Below, in pieces: positions 17,690 through 21,737 of a stretch of 21,737 bases of DNA. Below the pieces are notes generated by a model. It saw only the letters and a program-made list of their open reading frames with translations, did no database searches and was not told where the DNA came from. Numbering within the stretch: position 1 is the stretch's first letter; every line of letters begins with the position of its first letter. Both the position numbers and the translations under genes were made by a program. The stretch is from positions 22,148 through 43,884 of the forward strand of contig QAXH01004231.1 of the NCBI GenBank assembly GCA_004335635.1, written 5' to 3'. Origin of the DNA: Chloromonas sp. AAM2. Its lineage: Eukaryota > Chlorophyta > Chlorophyceae > Chlamydomonadales > Chlamydomonadaceae.

Positions 17690-20600
17690 ATGTTCGCCAG
17701 CCATTCTTCGCCAGTTACAAGGCGTGCACATGCCACGGGGAGCCGATCTTATGCTCATCAAGGTCTACACGGCAAGCATGTGGTCCTAGCAGGGCAGCCA
17801 AGGAGCAGATGCAGAGGCGTGAGAGTGGCGGCGCAGGTAGTGGCTGGATCAACGCTGTTACTCGTTCGATGACGCTGTGGAGTTGGCTTTCCAAACTGAC
17901 AATCAAGCTTGCATCGCGCAGTCTGGAACCGTGCTGGTCGGCGATATTGGTGGCACTAACGCCCGTCTATCTCTTTGGACTGCTCAAGGCTCGTCAGAAG
18001 AGTTATATGCTCAGGTCGGTATCAGAGGGTAGGGTTTGGCCTAGGGTTGGAGCGGAGATCGGACACGGTACATTTGCAACAGCATGCAGAATCTTCACCA
18101 CTTACTTGCCTGTTGTTGACACACATGCATTTACAGACCTACCCCACAGCGGACTACGCAACCTTTGACATGGTTGTTAGTAGCTTTTTGAAGGATTGCA
18201 AAGGCGCTGGACCTCAGCCTTCCTCAGCGGCCCTGGCTATTGCTGGCGCGGTTGTGGACAACAAATGTGCAATGACAAACGTAGAATGGCTGGTTGACGG
18301 ACCTTCACTTGAAAAGCAGCATAATATCAGGTGCGCAATCTCGCACGCATCGTGTTGTGCACCGTACATAACTGCCATAATGCGACTGCACACAGCATCG
18401 TCATGCTGCACATAGGGAATACATGCTATGCACGCATACGCACGTGCACTGGCCATCAGGTACCCCAGAACCATGCAGCCATCTAGCTAGCGATAGTTGA
18501 CTTGCAACACCTATCTGAAACCTGCAATTGCTTGTGCGCTGTTTATGCTTGACCGCAGGGTGAAGCTGCTGAATGACTTCGAGGCAGTTGGGTACGGCAT
18601 TCCCGTGATCAAGCCTGAGGATGTGGTGTGCCTCAACGACTGTGTTGCCTTGCCACAGGTGAGACATGCAAGTCGCTAGCACAGCAGCAACGCCAGGAAC
18701 AACAACAGCAACAACAACAGCACATGTTTGTCATCAACATGCAGCGGCAGCGGCGGTAGCAGCGCAGCTCTTTTCATCAGCAGATGCTTTACCAACTTGC
18801 AGCAGGCGTTTCAAAGCCCATGGTCAGCATGCAATCAAGGTCAGGTGTGAATCTTGCATCAAACTGCTCTCACTGTTGGCCCAACAACGAACGCTTGCAC
18901 CAGTTACAGACATTCCAGTGTAGTCTAAACTGAAATTCTGTGCTACTGACCTGATTGCACGACTGTTCCTACTGCAGGCTCCCAAGATTGTGATGGGCCC
19001 AGGCACCGGCCTGGGTGCCGCCCAGCTCTTCTGGGACGAGGGTCTCAAGGACTACAAGGTCTGGCCAGGTAAGCCAATCGCAAGCGGGTACATCATGCGA
19101 GCATGAGAATGACTTTCAGCATGGCCTACTCTACGACCGTGGCAATGTATGTGCCTTCGTGCATGCTGGCTACACTATGTGGGTGAGTTCCTCTGAGTAG
19201 ACTTACACGCTAAGCAACAGACGTTCTAGGCTTCGTGCGCAGGTTCAGGTATGAATACACTGGCTTGTGAACACTCTGGTAGTAGCTAGGTGGTAGCTAG
19301 CCACGAAGGAATTGCTGATGGCACGCCATTCCTACTGTGTTCCAGCGTTTGTCCTGCAGGAGAGGGCTCCCATGCCAGCTTTGCCCCTCGTGGGTGGAAG
19401 CAGTACGCACTGGGCCTGTATGCTGCCGGCAGGCTGGGAGGGCACGTGGAGGTGGAGCAGGTGGGAGATCAGGCGCCTGGCTTCTGCAGCTGGCACTGGG
19501 ACTGATTGCACGACATATGGGGTGCACTGCATGGATGTGGCCCTCTTGTGGGCAGATTATTGCGTTTCCAATCATCTGTCTCAAGTGGAGTAGTGCCACA
19601 GTGACCTGGAAGCCACGTGTGACCTGGAGCGGTGTGGCATGGCTCAGTTAATCATCGTTTCTGATGCATGCTGAAGTGCTCTCTCACCCTCATCACGAAT
19701 GCCTGGGCCTGGCAGCCATGAACATGTCGTTGTAGAAACCCAAGAACACAGGCGACGTACCATGGAATGCCCCTATTCATACTCTTCACATCACACCTTT
19801 CACGTCTGTAGCATGTGGGCTTTTTGCAGGTTGCATGTGGCTCGGGTCTGGAGCTCATCTATGAGTTCCTTCTGACTGATGAGCCCGCCAACAGGCAGAA
19901 CATTCCTCTGGGTATGGCTCACGTCAAGGTAAGCAGCAGGCCAGGGCGGCTAAAGGCAACTAGATAACTGATGCCGGTGGGACTTGTGAGCACTGTACAT
20001 CCTCTGAAGAACATCTCGGATAGGTTGTCTGTATGCTCGCATAAGCAGCCCACATGTTGGACGACCTGCTGTTGATGTTCAATCGATCACTGCCCGTGTC
20101 ACATTCAAAGTACGTGGTGTCTGTGTTCACGAAGCCCAAGCATGCTCTTCTCAAAGACTACTGTTTGTTTGCTTTCTTCCGCAGACTGCTGCCCAGATCT
20201 CCGCCTCTGCGCTTACTGGCGAGGACCCTCTGGCTGTGGAGGCCGTGGACATGCTCATGGCCATCGTGGGCGCGGAGGCAGGAGCCATGGCGCTCAGGTG
20301 CATTGCAAGAGGTGAGTGGAACCAGGACAGAATACTTACCAGGTCTGAAGCTGCGCGTAAAGTAGTTGCTAGCCACAATTCGTTACAAAGCACATTGCCA
20401 CGGCACGTCGTGGCTCAGAAGGAGTCCTGTGGGTGTGGCGGCACAGGCCGGCACGCTAGTTGTGGGCTCACATCGCGTCTAGTGGTCACGAAGTGCTGTT
20501 GCACGACTGGGCAGAGTCAGGAGCAGACGAGTCGGTGTGTGCCCGGAGTGCCCTGTTTGTATTGTCACCAGTCCTATCACATTGTGATTTGCCTCATCTG

Positions 20601-21065
20601 CAGGTGGCGTGTACATCGCTGGCGGCATCACACCCCGTCTCCTTCCGCGGCTACAGGCGACACCCTCTGGCGGGGGCTCGTTGCTGGAGGGCTTTCTGTG
20701 CCGCAACGTGCGCGATAAGTTCATGGACATCCTGACAACCATTCCTTTGGCTGTTATCACCAACCAGAAGGTAAGCAGTTTTCCGAGATCCTCATGAGGT
20801 TGCCTGACGTGAATGGCCATGGAGGGCGCGGGTAGTTGACCGGGCAGGGACTGGCCCTTCAGCTGAAGCGTCAAGGTCAATAGAATCAACCCCATCTGTG
20901 CCATGCATCAAACAGTAGCTCAGGGCACGATAGCATGGCAAGTGGTTGTGTCACTGTGCCCCTGGTGCACATTGCACGTGCATGTTCCAGTGTGCATACG
21001 TCTTTGATGTTGCGCAGGTTGGACAATTTGGCGCACGAGAGGTGGCTTGTAGGCTGCTCAAGTAG
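17690..21065 (+). CDS. Plastid-type glucokinase (bacterial Glk family), 10 exons
   Basis: Exons: 17690-17836, 17922-18014, 18137-18330, 18559-18658, 18978-19068, 19360-19460, 19830-19928, 20185-20311, 20604-20770, 21018-21065 (388 aa). It phosphorylates glucose to glucose-6-phosphate with ATP. Residues 1-49 are rich in Arg, Ser, His and Ala with no Asp or Glu and end VRVAAQ, a typical chloroplast transit peptide; the first intron removes the junction. Kinase motifs: GDIGGTNARL (56-65, phosphate 1), LNDFEAVGYG with catalytic Asp151, GPGTGLG (185-191, phosphate 2), GEGSHASFAP (209-218, glucose loop), VEVEQ (238-242), GGVYIAGGI (318-326, adenosine). Bacterial Glk is about 320 aa, matching the mature part. 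Where Glk commonly reads GHxDFAP, this has SHASFAP. Likely role: using glucose from plastid starch breakdown. The family is of bacterial, perhaps cyanobacterial, origin (inference). Confidence 0.9.
18682..18765. repeat. CAR-rich simple repeat in glucokinase intron 4
   Basis: Imperfect AAC/CAG triplets (CAACAACAGCAACAACAACAG and similar) grade into GCGGCAGCGGCGG-type triplets. It lies within the intron 18659-18977 and is not coding in the spliced model. Confidence 0.7.
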
Positions 21066-21084
21066 AAACCATCAGGCAACGGCA

Positions 21085-21119
21085 AAGAAAAAAGATATTT
21101 GCCAGTTCTTGGACAATTT
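21085..21119 (+). repeat. A-rich motif, second copy
   Basis: AAGAAAAAAGATATTTGCC followed by AGTTCTTGGACAATTT matches 8057-8090 at most positions (differences in the A run, G/A, and the CC/AG step). It starts about 20 nt after the glucokinase stop codon. Confidence 0.55.
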
Positions 21120-21206
21120 TACGGGGTCATGTGGTTACTTGTTCGTGTGTCCTGTTGTATTGACTGATGGGAACTATTGTGTGGTGAATACTTGCTACGT
21201 TTCTTG

Positions 21207-21235
21207 GTGCGTGTGCGTGTGCGTGTGCGTGTGCG
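21207..21235. repeat. (GTGTGC)n hexamer microsatellite
   Basis: Nearly five copies of GTGTGC/GTGCGT in a perfect run, in the probable glucokinase 3' UTR, followed by a T7 tract. Confidence 0.9.
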
Positions 21236-21324
21236 TTTTTTTCGAGGTGATGGCTGCTGCTCAGTCACTGACTTTGGGGAACTGCATGTGCACAGGAGGG
21301 GTGTGTGTATGGAGGGGCCCCTGA

Positions 21325-21329
21325 TGTAA
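21325..21329 (+). terminator. Candidate poly(A) signal of glucokinase
   Basis: TGTAA lies 260 nt after the stop codon. A second lies at 21453-21457. Confidence 0.3.
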
Positions 21330-21339
21330 CCTCTATAGC

Positions 21340-21460
21340 CACCTGAGCTAGTCACCTGAGTCATCATGAATGACATCATCAGTGGGACTCACGATTGTCA
21401 GAGCTAAGTTGTAGGTTGGAGTCCCTGCCCTCATGTGAGAAATGCAGAGGGTTGTAAAGG
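21340..21460 (+). repeat. SINE-like repeat, copy 2 (tRNA-like head)
   Basis: ATCATCAGTGGG (A-box-like; compare TRGCNNAGYNGG) is followed about 31 nt later by GGTTGGAGTCC (21414-21424), one base off the Pol III B box GGTTCGANTCC, then CTGCCCTCATGTGAGA. About 25 of 27 bases around the B box match copy 1. Confidence 0.45.
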
Positions 21461-21737
21461 TTAGGATTTAGGGTTTGGGTGCGGATGTTAGGGACACGCT
21501 TGGCTTGGGTGAGAATGCACAGCGATGTGGGAGCAAACTTGCAGCAATCAGGGGCTTGCGTTTTTCGAACATGGCTTGGTGTGCACATGACTGACTTGTG
21601 CGAACATAATTCAATTTGAATCGTTTGGGTATGACCTTGGGTAGGATGAAGCTCACGTATGAATGCACGCGAAATCGGGTGATGGGATATGTTATTGGCA
21701 AGGTTTGTGCATTGCTGGCTGTGAAAAGATGCTGCAA

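Larger units (their letters stand above)
21066..21737. other. Region downstream of glucokinase
   Basis: The glucokinase 3' UTR and flank. It holds the A-rich repeat (21085-21119), a hexamer microsatellite, the second SINE-like copy and TGTAA at 21325-21329 and 21453-21457. A minus-strand open frame runs off the window end from about 21468; I recognise nothing in it. Confidence 0.5.

Noticed and set aside
249..21065. A functional gene cluster for lipid or sugar metabolism
   Set aside because: Orientation is mixed, spacing is ordinary, and no shared regulatory motif was seen; neighbouring roles alone do not support it.
21468..21490. Telomere-like TTTAGGG
   Set aside because: Only one or two degenerate units (ATTTAGGGTTTGGG) occur, so it is not a telomeric array.

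Overview
This is a stretch of nuclear DNA from a eukaryote, most likely a chlorophyte green alga. The genes are cut into many short exons with GT(G/A)-type donors and (C/T)GCAG acceptors, candidate TGTAA poly(A) signals follow several stop codons, and one gene encodes a bacterial-type glucokinase behind a chloroplast-like transit peptide. I cannot name the species. Five genes were reconstructed exon by exon. In each, the splice phases close exactly and the spliced frame is open from ATG to stop. No RNA evidence was available, so every exon boundary is a prediction.

Layout: (1) 249-1642, + strand: a CTR-type copper transporter, 4 exons. (2) 3243-7280, + strand: a monoacylglycerol-lipase-like alpha/beta hydrolase (MGL-A), 10 exons, with a long Ala/Pro/Thr tail. 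(3) 8897-11468, - strand: a diverged paralogue (MGL-B), 7 exons, tail-to-tail with MGL-A and without the tail. (4) 12054-17383, - strand: a GUP1/HHAT-like membrane-bound O-acyltransferase (MBOAT), 11 exons, 584 residues. (5) 17690-21065, + strand: a plastid-type glucokinase, 10 exons, 388 residues, divergent from the MBOAT across about 300 bp.

The most interesting structure is in the lipase pair. Intron 5 of MGL-B carries an inverted copy of about 177 bp of the MGL-A last exon with its acceptor. Its edge falls on the MGL-B splice donor, at a position where MGL-A has no intron. The two paralogues share four introns and differ at seven. One shared intron is GC-AG in MGL-A but GT-AG in MGL-B. 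Other repeats include two tRNA-like (SINE-like) segments, an A-rich repeated motif, several microsatellites and small tandem duplications at splice donors.

The genes do not form an operon-like unit. The two lipases, the acyltransferase and the glucokinase all touch lipid or carbon metabolism, but nothing in the sequence shows that they act together. No tRNA or rRNA gene, CRISPR array or intact transposon was found.
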